64,000 nucleotides of DNA from an uncultured Lachnospiraceae bacterium. Its GTDB lineage: Bacteria > Bacillota > Clostridia > Lachnospirales > Lachnospiraceae. The DNA is taken from NCBI GenBank assembly GCA_910578645.1, contig CAJTQI010000001.1, forward strand, positions 248,001-312,000, in the 5' to 3' direction. Below the pieces are notes generated by a model. The model made no database searches and was not told the origin of the DNA. It was given only the letters and a program-made list of their open reading frames with translations. A program made the translations under genes and the position numbers. The stretch's first letter is position 1. Every line of letters begins with the position of its first letter. Positions 1 through 8,720 of this stretch are shown one piece after another.

Positions 1-3000
1 CGTCTCTCCCGCCATAAAACCGTCTAAATCTAACTCACCGCTCTTTACAATTCCGATTTCTCCAAGCTCCAGCTCATCCCTCACCAAGGAATCAACCATA
101 TTCTGAAGATTCTCAACAAGCTGTCCGCTGCGGTTCTTTAACATCTCAGTGCCTTCTGCCGTAGAGCAGGCAATATAACCTGATACCCTCTCATTCCTGA
201 CACTAAATTCTGCGGCCACTTCACCATAGCTTTCTGTCTCAAGGGTGGCCTTCACCTTCCCGGCCTCTTCTTTATCATGCAACACTCTTAAATGGATTGC
301 CGTAGTCTCCCCGTTAATCTCAACAGGTATCCGGTAATTCTCCTCTTTCGCAAGGTTCCCTGCCAAGGTAAGCTGTTTGTGACAGCTCTGGATTGCTTTC
401 AGGTCAACATAGGTTATACCCGGGCTATATCTTGCCTCTTCCAATATCTCTTCATAGACTTGCTGCATCTGCCCATATGCTTCCTGTGTGCTGTCTTTAT
501 CCGTCAACGCTTCCTGCAGATGAGATGCGGCATCTTTTACTTTCTCTTTACCGCCAGGTGCAGTATACTCATTCAGCTTCCTGTAAAGCAGGCCCTTACT
601 GTGCATCAGCATATCCGCCGCCGCCAGATTGTTGAGCGTTACGGGCTGTTTGTTTTGCAAAAGTCCTTCGATAACAGAATCCTCCACCTCACAAGTCTGC
701 CGGCACTCCTGTAGCTGTTCCTCCTGGTATTCTTTTTGTGTCGCGGCATCCTGCTTTGCCATACGGTCCGCAATATCCCTGGCAATGTCACGGTAGTATT
801 TATGGAAGCCGCTCTCAATCTGGCGGGTAATCGACATACTCTCTTCTATCGCCTCCACACCGGCAAAAGCATCATCCACCATAAAGTCCATGCCCGCTCT
901 TTTTTGGCTGCGCACCGCGCTAAGCAAATTCTTAAAAGAAAACTCCGCGCCCATATTTAAAAGTGCGCCCACCGCGGCGTCGTCTGTCTTCTCAAACTGT
1001 CTGAGCATCCGGTATATACCGATATACGCGGTTCGTTCGTCCTCCCCGATAGCCTTATTTTTGTCAAGCTTATATAAAAATTTGCTGTATTTCTCGTTAT
1101 CCTGCTCTTTACCATACTGTATGGAGTCCAGATATTCATTCAATTCCGGTACCGTCATTTCCAAAGGATTCTTTCCGTCACGAATCGTCTGCAAGACAGC
1201 CGCCGGCGTCATTTTCTCAATAACACTGTGAAGCTCCATGTCACAAGCCCGCACTGCCTCCACATTCTCCCGGGACAATTCCATCCGGTTATAACCCAGG
1301 ATACGCACCGCCCGACGGTTCTCCTCACTGGTCTCCATCCCCATCTTCTCCAGAATACTGTCCACATTCCGAAATGCTTTCTGGATGGAATCACCCAAGT
1401 CACTCCTGGTGGACGACATCCATGTTTCATATCTTTCCCGCGCCTCGTCATATTGGTTTCTTAAGGCGCTTCCTTCCACATGTACCTTGTTTAAAGTGAA
1501 GTCTTCGTCCGTCACCTTAAACCTGCCTGCAATATCTATAGGCAGATACGGAATTTCCGCTATTTTGTCACGGGTCTGGGCATAAATAGCCGCTTTCTCC
1601 GATGCTCTGTCGACATCCGTCTCCCCAAACAAAAGCTGCCGCTGCTGTGTCTCCATCTGCTTTAAAGTTTCCACAAGCTTTTCTAATTCCGTCGTATCTA
1701 TCGAATAACCGCTCTCCAATAACTTACGGTTTACTTCCATTGTCATCATCAGACGGATTTCCTCTAACTGTCGTCTGGCCGTTATATTTTCAGGAACCTC
1801 TGTCAGCCCAGGATTCTCCGCGACCTCTCCTGTCTGGTTTGCAGCGCCTTCAGCAGCCACAGACTGCACATCCGCCATCTGGTGCATATTCCCGCTCTCA
1901 TTGTCTGCGGTTCTTTCATACGCAGCCCCGGCTTCCTGGCTCTGGACTTCCTCCAGACTGGCAAGAGTCAACTCTTTGCCTTCTGCCACTGCCTGGTCAA
2001 CCGTCTCGTCTGTAATCTGTGCAAAACGTTCTACATATTCGGCCGCTTTCTCTATATGGCTTCTGCCATCTGACAGATTGGCTTCCCCGGCGCTTTTGCC
2101 GTCCGCTATGGCAGCGGCAATTGCCGACATAATCTGTCTGTCATCTTGAGGCAGCGTCAGTGTATCAAGTGTGTACAGGTCGGTAACCGTCTCCGGCGTC
2201 AAGGGAATACCCTTCTCGATGAGCCACTGTGCGTCTTCCAATGTCTCCTGGCTCACTTTAAGCCCGGCTTCTTCCAGAACTTTTTCCATCTGGGGACGGA
2301 GGTTCTCCCAATCATACTCCTCTGCCTTCTTCGCATAGTAGCCGGCACTGTCCGCATAGTAACCTCTGCCCTGTCTGTCTCCGCTTGCCGTGGAACTGTA
2401 CCCTGCCCGGTACAGATTATCAATCGTGGGCTCCATATGGTTCTCTACCATATATTTGGCTGCGCCTTCCGTGATATCCTTAAGCTGCAATGCCTTATCG
2501 TATGCCTTCACCGCATCTTTGATATTTTCTTCCGTCAGAGGAATGTCGTGCTGCGCAAACTGGCTGCAAAGCTCTCTGGCAAAGATTTCGCTGCCTGTAA
2601 TCTCAGTCAAGGTATCCGCATCAATCTGGTCGGTATATCCGACCACATAAGTGCCGCCCTTCATCAGTTCCGCCTTAATCTTATCGACAATGGTAACAAC
2701 CTCTTCTACATCCATGTTCCCAATCTGGTAACCGTCTTTCGTCATCCGGTTAAAGTCCTCGGCAGACATAGTATTAGACATAACTGTCATATAGTCTCTG
2801 CGTGTGGCAACGTCAATCTGCCCCGCATCCTGCATAACCTCTTCTGTGGTCTTTCCGTGACCCTTATAAGCCGTGTTATCCATAACTGTGCCAGAAATGT
2901 CTAATGCAAATGCACCCGTCCGGTTCGCTTTCTCCGTATGGGTATCCCTGTATGTAGTTGTCGCTACCCTGTCTACATTTTGGTTTGTGTTGTTATTATC

Positions 3001-3015
3001 GAATGTTATCTTCAT
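1..3015 (-). CDS. FliK-like / DUF6240 flagellar protein, partial (C-terminus beyond window)
   Basis: The minus-strand frame is open from an ATG at 3013-3015 to the window edge (1005 codons, no stop). A GGAG lies 7 bases before the ATG. The N-terminal two thirds is hydrophilic and mostly helical, with recurring units around 'TLEDAQWLIEKGIPLTPETV' and 'TIDNLYRAGYS', as expected of DUF6240-type proteins from Lachnospiraceae. The last visible 120 residues contain 'IPVEINGETTAIHLRV' and 'GEVAAEFSVRNERVSGYI', then 'LVENLQNMVDSL', a pattern matching the C-terminal domain of the flagellar hook-length control protein FliK. The neighbouring flagellins support a flagellar role. The secreted molecular-ruler function is inferred. 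The family name is recalled, not searched. Confidence 0.75.
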   Translation of the reverse strand, partial: MKITFDNNNTNQNVDRVATTTYRDTHTEKANRTGAFALDISGTVMDNTAYKGHGKTTEEVMQDAGQIDVATRRDYMTVMSNTMSAEDFNRMTKDGYQIGNMDVEEVVTIVDKIKAELMKGGTYVVGYTDQIDADTLTEITGSEIFARELCSQFAQHDIPLTEENIKDAVKAYDKALQLKDITEGAAKYMVENHMEPTIDNLYRAGYSSTASGDRQGRGYYADSAGYYAKKAEEYDWENLRPQMEKVLEEAGLKVSQETLEDAQWLIEKGIPLTPETVTDLYTLDTLTLPQDDRQIMSAIAAAIADGKSAGEANLSDGRSHIEKAAEYVERFAQITDETVDQAVAEGKELTLASLEEVQSQEAGAAYERTADNESGNMHQMADVQSVAAEGAANQTGEVAENPGLTEVPENITARRQLEEIRLMMTMEVNRKLLESGYSIDTTELEKLVETLKQMETQQRQLLFGETDVDRASEKAAIYAQTRDKIAEIPYLPIDIAGRFKVTDEDFTLNKVHVEGSALRNQYDEARERYETWMSSTRSDLGDSIQKAFRNVDSILEKMGMETSEENRRAVRILGYNRMELSRENVEAVRACDMELHSVIEKMTPAAVLQTIRDGKNPLEMTVPELNEYLDSIQYGKEQDNEKYSKFLYKLDKNKAIGEDERTAYIGIYRMLRQFEKTDDAAVGALLNMGAEFSFKNLLSAVRSQKRAGMDFMVDDAFAGVEAIEESMSITRQIESGFHKYYRDIARDIADRMAKQDAATQKEYQEEQLQECRQTCEVEDSVIEGLLQNKQPVTLNNLAAADMLMHSKGLLYRKLNEYTAPGGKEKVKDAASHLQEALTDKDSTQEAYGQMQQVYEEILEEARYSPGITYVDLKAIQSCHKQLTLAGNLAKEENYRIPVEINGETTAIHLRVLHDKEEAGKVKATLETESYGEVAAEFSVRNERVSGYIACSTAEGTEMLKNRSGQLVENLQNMVDSLVRDELELGEIGIVKSGELDLDGFMAGET

Positions 3016-3103
3016 ACACATCTCCACGTAACAGGTTTGTTATTATTATCATTACACTTGTTTTTTATTTCGGCATGTCAGCGGATTTTCTTAACCCCTG
3101 TAA

Positions 3104-3628
3104 TTATCCCAAAAGCTCCAGTGCCAACTGTTTGCTTTGATTGGCTTGGGTCAGCATAGATGTGCCGGCCTGGGTAAACACCTTTCCTGCATTCGCAGCC
3201 TGGGTAATTGCGCCTGCAAAATCCTGCATTTCATAAGTCATGTAATCGCCGTCGAGCAGAACCATCTCCGGATAATCCCCTGCCACATATCTGGAATTTT
3301 TACCAGTGGGGTCGGCGTTGGAGGAATCAAACATTTCCAGTTCATTAAACCGGGAGTCCCTTGCAATTCTGTCAATTTCCCTGTTAAGCTGCTGTATCTC
3401 CGCGTAGATAGCTTCCCTATCCTCACTCATATTTGTATCATTCGCCGCTTTGACTGCCAGCTCATTACCCCTCTGCAGCATATCGTGCACTTCATTCAGC
3501 GCATCGTCTGCCGCCCGGTTAATCTTATATCCCGATGAAAGTTTCTCCGTATCTTTCTTCTGTTTGCCAACTACCGTATTAAAATTACGGTTAGCGTTTA
3601 TCGCCGTCAAATTGTGCCCTACAACCAT
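3104..3628 (-). CDS. miniature flagellin-like protein (internally deleted)
   Basis: This 174-residue protein opens with a flagellin N-terminus (MVVGHNLTAINANRN...TEKLSSGYKINRAADDA) and ends with a flagellin C-terminus (QAGTSMLTQANQSKQLALELLG). Compared with the full flagellin 0.7 kb away, it passes straight from RAADDA to LNEVHDML, dropping about 40 residues (the AGLSISEKMR...TAEGA part of D1 helix ND1a) in frame. The C-terminal D1/D0 helix is also shortened: the ENTQAAESLIRDADIADLMMEY region is absent. The start has a good AGGAGG. A normal filament subunit needs those helices, so this is either a decaying paralogue or a specialised capping or regulatory version. The frame has no stop, and the surface residues kept are plausible. 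Confidence 0.85.
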   Translation of the reverse strand: MVVGHNLTAINANRNFNTVVGKQKKDTEKLSSGYKINRAADDALNEVHDMLQRGNELAVKAANDTNMSEDREAIYAEIQQLNREIDRIARDSRFNELEMFDSSNADPTGKNSRYVAGDYPEMVLLDGDYMTYEMQDFAGAITQAANAGKVFTQAGTSMLTQANQSKQLALELLG

Positions 3629-3790
3629 AATCTGTCCCTCCTAGACATTAAGGTATACTTCCCGCCACATCTTCTACCATGCTCTTATAGAAGAAATAAG
3701 GGAAATATATTTGCATTCCTCCATGAGTGCATCTTTCTTTTATTGTTGTTCCCTGCCAATCCTACCCTCAGCTAACAAAGGTATAGCGCT

Positions 3791-4180
3791 TTAATCCCTC
3801 AGCCCAACTTGCTGCCAAGTCATATCCCCGCTCCGGCACACCGGACATATCATATGATGGGACTGCAAATCCAGTACTTCTAACTCTCCGTCACATATAT
3901 TACATCTGTCTCCGAATGTCACTTCACTCCCGTCTTCCAATTTGGCATCAACCGTAAGCTGGCATACTAAGTCGTTGCATTTGCCGCAATAATACACTTT
4001 CTGCTCGACATGATAATCGCTCACTTTATTCTCATTGTACAGTCTTCGCCATTCATCCGCTTCTTCCTGGCTTAAGCAGTCTGTAATAATCTCCAACCGC
4101 CTGCTGAGAAGCCCTGCGCCAACCGACATCGTTTTCCTATAACCGCACTTATCACATGATAGCTGTATCCTTTGCCCCAT
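3791..4180 (-). CDS. small four-CxxC zinc-ribbon protein of unknown function
   Basis: The 129-residue protein has four CxxC pairs: C9/C12 (CDKC), C65/C68 (CGKC), C93/C96 (CNIC) and C112/C115 (CPVC). This suggests two zinc-ribbon folds, one formed by the first two pairs and one by the last two. The segment between pairs one and two is charged and helical. It has no signal peptide or membrane segment, so a cytosolic protein is expected. I do not recognise the family. It sits between two flagellin genes on the same strand, which is the only hint of function. A GGAG lies upstream of the ATG. Confidence 0.75.
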   Translation of the reverse strand: MGQRIQLSCDKCGYRKTMSVGAGLLSRRLEIITDCLSQEEADEWRRLYNENKVSDYHVEQKVYYCGKCNDLVCQLTVDAKLEDGSEVTFGDRCNICDGELEVLDLQSHHMICPVCRSGDMTWQQVGLRD

Positions 4181-4324
4181 TATGTATCTCCTTTTAGTCT
4201 GCCGCTTATACTAACCTGCTTTCCATGTATACTGTATCTATACATATTCACAATATTCCAATAATTGTTCTCTTTACCTTCGATTGGCAAAGGCGTTATT
4301 CATATATATAAAGCAAACTATAAA

Positions 4325-6397
4325 TTACCCAAGCAGTTCCACTGCCCGTTGGTTCGCCTGATTTGCCTGTGTCAGCATACTGGTGCCCGCCTGCATCAAA
4401 ATATTATTCACGGAATACTCCATCATCAAATCTGCAATATCGGCATCCCGAATGAGGGATTCGGCCGCCTGTGTATTCTCCTCCACATTCGCATTGATGT
4501 TCTCGGCATGTTCTAAGCGATTCTGGTATGCGCCAAAGGTGGAACGCTGCTCACTGACGGTCTGTAAGGCCGCCTTAATTTCGTTGATTGCGTCGCCGGA
4601 ACTGTCAACGGTGAGTGTGTTTGTCTTGTCAATTCCAAGGGCGATGGTGCTGAGGGCTTCGTACTGAATCTGAATATGTTCACCAGATTCCGTTCCCCCC
4701 CCCTGTACATAGAAACCGCAAGTGCCGCCGTAAACAGGGACGTCAATCGTCTTCCTTCCTGCAGTTGCCGTCCCAAAATGTGCAGAACCATAACGTGTAG
4801 TCTGTCCGGCAGGCGTATAGAAATCCAGGATTGTATTGGAATTTAACGCGCCGTTGACTCTGTTTAATACGCTTTGCTCCGTGTCTGAGGAATACACCGG
4901 AACCTGCAACACAAAAGAACCAACATCATTGCTTTCCTTTCCGTCTCCAAACTTAAATTTCTCTTGTGATTCTAAATCAAAACTTATTCTGATATACCCT
5001 CCATTGTCAGCAGCTCCCTTAGGCGGGCTAAGCAAGCCCGGAGTGGAGGTGCCTTTCGCTCCCGTAAGCGTCTGCATAAGAGAACCCAATGTCCCTCCTC
5101 CCTTTTCGTTGCATGGTATAGAATTGGGTGACTTACTGTAATGGGGATAATATACTCCGTCTATTGTAGCTGAGACCCAATGCCACCAATATGGGTAATC
5201 ATCCGCATCCAAATCGGAAGGCGCTGAATAATGAATCGCATAGGAAGTCCCTTTCACTGTCCCAATCCCATCCATCTTAAAAGTAAATTCCCACTTATCG
5301 CTACTTTCTTTTGCTACATCAACACTGTTCGTTCCGTTTGCAGGCACATTCGTTAAATTTCCGCCGGAGGGCAAAGTCTGTACCAATGTACCGTTATTAT
5401 TTGCAGGCTCCAAAAAGGCATCATTTGCTTTGTCAAAATCATGGATATTGGTGCTTGTTGATGAATCTTTTCCTGTATTATGGTTGGACGCATACGCCGC
5501 TTGATAATTCAAATTCACTAACGGAGTACTTACATTTGATTTCACCTCATTTCCCTTATTATCTTCAAACCGCCCTTCCATATCTGCATATGCCGAGCTG
5601 CTAAATGTCTTTTGGTCGATACACTCCACAAGGACTTTAATGTCTGAAGTCTCTGGCGCAAAGGCAACCTGATGACGGAATACAGGATTCCCCTTGGCAT
5701 CATACAGTTTATTGTCCGCCGTTTTCTCCCCAAAATAATCAGCCATGTCAAAACTGAAATTTTTTTCCTTTAATTCCTCCCATGTAATGGGCGTAGTCTT
5801 ATACGGTTTTCCATCGTATCCCGTCCAGTTTATGTATATACCGTCTTTTTCACTGGCGTTGATTGTGTAATCGCCATAGGCCACTACACCACAGTTATCA
5901 TTGGTTACTGCTATGGATTCGTATGCATAGGTAAATTCCACCGCCTGTTTAGGAACGGTCCCTATCAGCTTCCTCTCCCGCGGCTCCCAAATCCTCTGCT
6001 CATTGAATGTCGTCGTCTCAAAAATCCGGTCCATCTCCGCCTTGAGCTGCTGCACTTCTCTGTCTATATATGCCCGGTCTTCCTCCGTATTCGTGCCGTT
6101 GGCAGACTTCACCGCCAACTCGTTCATGCGCTGCAACATATCATGCACTTCATTCAGTGCACCCTCTGCTGTCTGCACATATCCTGTCCCTTCCGAAATA
6201 TTGCTCACAGTCTGATGCAAGCCCCTCACCTGACGGCGCATCTTCTCGGAAATAGACAGACCCGCCGCATCATCCGCCGCCCGGTTAATCTTATAACCGG
6301 AAGACAATTTCTCCGTTGTCTTCGCATTTTTCTTTGTGCTTACATTTAGTTGACGGTTTGCATTCTCAGCTAATAAATTGTGTTGTACGAAAAGCAT
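4325..6397 (-). CDS. flagellin with large variable domain
   Basis: The conserved flagellin ends are complete. The N-terminal D0/D1 has 'HNLLAENANRQL', 'KLSSGYKINRAADDAAGLSI' and 'ALNEVHDMLQRMNELAV'. The C-terminal D1/D0 has 'SLIRDADIADLMMEYS' and 'AGTSMLTQANQANQRAVELL'. Between them lie about 430 residues of variable domain, making a 690-residue subunit, much longer than the roughly 270-500 residues of most Firmicute flagellins. I start it at the ATG at 6397, because GGAGG lies just before it; the in-frame TTG four codons upstream lies on that GGAGG. The protein is exported and polymerised as the filament. A run of nine G (coding strand, 4695-4703) falls in the variable domain; slippage there would remove the C-terminal D1/D0. 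Confidence 0.95.
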   Translation of the reverse strand: MLFVQHNLLAENANRQLNVSTKKNAKTTEKLSSGYKINRAADDAAGLSISEKMRRQVRGLHQTVSNISEGTGYVQTAEGALNEVHDMLQRMNELAVKSANGTNTEEDRAYIDREVQQLKAEMDRIFETTTFNEQRIWEPRERKLIGTVPKQAVEFTYAYESIAVTNDNCGVVAYGDYTINASEKDGIYINWTGYDGKPYKTTPITWEELKEKNFSFDMADYFGEKTADNKLYDAKGNPVFRHQVAFAPETSDIKVLVECIDQKTFSSSAYADMEGRFEDNKGNEVKSNVSTPLVNLNYQAAYASNHNTGKDSSTSTNIHDFDKANDAFLEPANNNGTLVQTLPSGGNLTNVPANGTNSVDVAKESSDKWEFTFKMDGIGTVKGTSYAIHYSAPSDLDADDYPYWWHWVSATIDGVYYPHYSKSPNSIPCNEKGGGTLGSLMQTLTGAKGTSTPGLLSPPKGAADNGGYIRISFDLESQEKFKFGDGKESNDVGSFVLQVPVYSSDTEQSVLNRVNGALNSNTILDFYTPAGQTTRYGSAHFGTATAGRKTIDVPVYGGTCGFYVQGGGTESGEHIQIQYEALSTIALGIDKTNTLTVDSSGDAINEIKAALQTVSEQRSTFGAYQNRLEHAENINANVEENTQAAESLIRDADIADLMMEYSVNNILMQAGTSMLTQANQANQRAVELLG
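4695..4703 (-). repeat. G9 homopolymer inside flagellin reading frame
   Basis: Nine consecutive C on the plus strand read as nine G in the coding strand, encoding a Gly-Gly-Gly stretch in the flagellin variable domain. It is the longest G/C homopolymer I noticed in the window. Tracts of this kind are typical contingency sites for slipped-strand mispairing. Here the frame is intact (ON). Confidence 0.8.
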
Positions 6398-6479
6398 CCT
6401 TGCCTCCAAATATCACTTTACAATTTTTTATTTTAAATTTTGCCTGATTATCTAGCTTCTGTTGCGTATATTATACATG

Positions 6480-6507
6480 GTATCGGCATATTTTTATATC
6501 CTATTTA
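6480..6507 (-). promoter_or_regulatory. sigma-28 (SigD-type) promoter of the flagellin gene
   Basis: On the minus strand TAAA (6504-6507) is followed after 16 bases by GCCGATAC (6480-6487). This matches the flagellar sigma factor pattern TAAA-N15/16-GCCGATAA. It lies about 75 bases before the flagellin ATG, leaving an AT-rich leader that ends in GGAGG. Confidence 0.7.
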
Positions 6508-6576
6508 AAAAATATCACAGATTTTATAGCAATTCCTACAAAAACATCTCAATATGCCCTGCCAATCCACATAAAT

Positions 6577-6621
6577 ATAAAAAGTGTAAAGCCCGTCAGA
6601 ATCCAACAAACTTTACACTTT
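6577..6621 (-). terminator. inverted repeat, probable glgB terminator
   Basis: AAAGTGTAAAG (6581-6591) and CTTTACACTTT (6611-6621) form a perfect 11-bp stem with a 19-base loop. On the minus strand the stem is followed by TTTATATTTAT. It sits 63 bases past the glgB stop and upstream of the flagellin promoter, so it would insulate the flagellin gene. The stem is AT-rich, so strength is uncertain. Confidence 0.5.
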
Positions 6622-6683
6622 ATTTTTATATCCATATTATATCTATCATAGCTGCCTGATTAAGTTGGCAATTCCACTACTTA

Positions 6684-8669
6684 TCAGAACACAAACACGG
6701 CGGCCGTATAAGGCGGCAAATCAAAGGTAATATGGTAATCTTTATAATTGCACGCCCCTTTGACAGCGGTGAGCTCTGTGGGAATCTCGTGTCCGTTTCC
6801 GCCAAAACGTTTCTCATCACTGTTTAATAACAGCTTATACTTCTTTTTCTTCGGCACGCCGACCATATAGTCTTCCCACATCATAGGAGTCATATTGATT
6901 ACGAACATAATATTGTTCTTACCCGACTCGTCTTTTCTGTAGAAGCTGAAAACACTGCGGTCACAGTCGTCGGCATTGAGCCACTCGAAACCACTCCAGT
7001 CATTGTCGATTGTATAGAGTGCAGGATATTTGCGGTACAAGTTCAAAAGCTCTTTCATATACTCGTGCATACCCTTATTCTGTTCTTCCGCCAGAAGGAA
7101 CCAATCCAACTCCCTCTCCTCACTCCACTCTCTCTCTTGGCCGAAATCCTGTCCCATAAACAGAAGTTTCTTGCCGGAATGTCCGAACATATAGGTATAA
7201 CCCAGACGCAGGTTCGCATATTTATCCACAGGATAGCCCGGCATCTTGTTCACCATCGAACATTTCAGGTGAACCACCTCGTCGTGGGACAAAGGCAGTA
7301 TATAATTCTCGCTATGGTTATAAGTCATGGCAAAAGTCATGGCATAGTGGTTATTTTTACGGAAATAAGGGTCTAGCTTCATATACTCGCAAAAATCATG
7401 CATCCATCCCATGTTCCACTTAAAGCTGAATCCAAGCCCGTCATCTTCTACTTTTCCGGTTACCTTGGGCCATGCGGTAGATTCTTCTGCTATCGTCAAA
7501 AATCCGGGATATGTGCCAAGCACAACTGAATTTAGATGCTTAAAAAATTCGATTGCTTCCAGATTCTGGTTGCCGCCATATTTATTCGGAACCCACTGCC
7601 CGTCCTGTTTCCCATAATCCAGATACAACATAGACGCTACCGCATCCACACGGATTCCGTCAATATGGTATTCTTTTACCCAAAACAGCGCATTGGCAAT
7701 CAGGAAGTTCCTGACTTCATTCTTGGCATAGTTAAAAATCTTGGTCCCCCAGTCCGGATGTTCCCCGATTCTTGGGTCGGGATGCTCAAACAGGCACTGT
7801 CCGTCAAATCTGCCAAGCCCGTGGGCGTCCGTGGCGAAATGGGCCGGAACCCAATCTAAAATCACACCGATTTTGTTGCGGTGAAGCGTGTTAATCAGGT
7901 ACATAAAATCATCCGGCGTACCATATCTGGATGTGGGCGCATAATATCCGGTTACCTGGTATCCCCAGGAACCGTCATAAGGATATTCCGCAATTCCAAT
8001 CAATTCCACGTGGGTATACCGCATCTGTTTTAAATATTCCACAATCCTGTCCGCAAATTCCCTGTAATTATAGAAACCATCCTTTGTACCGTCGGGATGC
8101 TTCATCCAGGAACCAATATGGCACTCATAAATTGCCATCGGTTCCTTGTTGTAATCTTTACCGTCTCTGCTTGTCATCCACGCGCTGTCAGTCCACTTAA
8201 ACTTACTGATATCATATGTCCTAGAAGCATTACCGGGACGCATCTCCGCATAATTGGCAAAAGGGTCCGCCTTATAAAGTTTCTCACCGTAAGGCGTACG
8301 GATTAAATATTTGTACAGCTCATTCTCCCCTACTCCCGGGACAAACAACGTATAAATACCGGAAGGACCGATTTTTTCCATCACGTCCTTCTCCTCATCC
8401 CAGCCATTAAACGTCCCGATTACATTCACGCTTGCCGCATTCGGCGCCCACACAGCAAAAAACATTCCTTCTACGCCATTTTCCACGGAAGGATGTGCGC
8501 CCAGTTTCTTATATATATCGTAGTGCGTACCCTGTCCAAATACATATTGGTCAGCCTCTGAAATGAACACCTGTTCTCTTTCCTGTTTTTTCTCTTGTTT
8601 CTTCTCCACTTGCCTTTCCGTTACTTTTTCTGCCGGTTTATCCGTCTTTTTTTCTCTTTTTGCCGCCAT
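6684..8669 (-). CDS. glgB: 1,4-alpha-glucan branching enzyme
   Basis: GlgB cuts an alpha-1,4 glucan chain and transfers it to an O6 position, making the alpha-1,6 branches of glycogen. The order is a lysine/glutamate-rich tail (about 1-34), a CBM48 domain ('FFAVWAPNAASVNVIGTFNGW', about 70-90) and a GH13 barrel. Catalytic residues fit the family: nucleophile D342 in DGIRVDAVA, acid/base E395 in TIAEEST, and the third acid in LSHDEV. At 661 residues it is of normal size apart from the charged tail. The ATG follows GGGGGAGAGG. No other glycogen gene is nearby, so it may be a stand-alone gene. Confidence 0.96.
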   Translation of the reverse strand: MAAKREKKTDKPAEKVTERQVEKKQEKKQEREQVFISEADQYVFGQGTHYDIYKKLGAHPSVENGVEGMFFAVWAPNAASVNVIGTFNGWDEEKDVMEKIGPSGIYTLFVPGVGENELYKYLIRTPYGEKLYKADPFANYAEMRPGNASRTYDISKFKWTDSAWMTSRDGKDYNKEPMAIYECHIGSWMKHPDGTKDGFYNYREFADRIVEYLKQMRYTHVELIGIAEYPYDGSWGYQVTGYYAPTSRYGTPDDFMYLINTLHRNKIGVILDWVPAHFATDAHGLGRFDGQCLFEHPDPRIGEHPDWGTKIFNYAKNEVRNFLIANALFWVKEYHIDGIRVDAVASMLYLDYGKQDGQWVPNKYGGNQNLEAIEFFKHLNSVVLGTYPGFLTIAEESTAWPKVTGKVEDDGLGFSFKWNMGWMHDFCEYMKLDPYFRKNNHYAMTFAMTYNHSENYILPLSHDEVVHLKCSMVNKMPGYPVDKYANLRLGYTYMFGHSGKKLLFMGQDFGQEREWSEERELDWFLLAEEQNKGMHEYMKELLNLYRKYPALYTIDNDWSGFEWLNADDCDRSVFSFYRKDESGKNNIMFVINMTPMMWEDYMVGVPKKKKYKLLLNSDEKRFGGNGHEIPTELTAVKGACNYKDYHITFDLPPYTAAVFVF

Positions 8670-8720
8670 AAATACCTCTCCCCCATTACTTTACTTTCTT
8701 AAAATTTTTCTCCTCGTAGC

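Noticed and set aside
292..2904. Plus-strand open frames across the first 3 kb.
   Set aside because: They lie opposite a continuous 1005-codon minus-strand gene with sensible protein features; the plus-strand products are Cys/His/Leu-rich antisense artefacts.
3629..3790. Sigma-28 promoter for the miniature flagellin (TAAAGCG...GCTGAGGG upstream).
   Set aside because: The -10 part does not match GCCGATAA and spacing is off; too weak to annotate.
4513..4791. Minus-strand frame of 92 codons inside the flagellin gene.
   Set aside because: It is the product of a shifted frame around the G9 tract and overlaps the real flagellin frame; useful only as the predicted OFF-phase tail.
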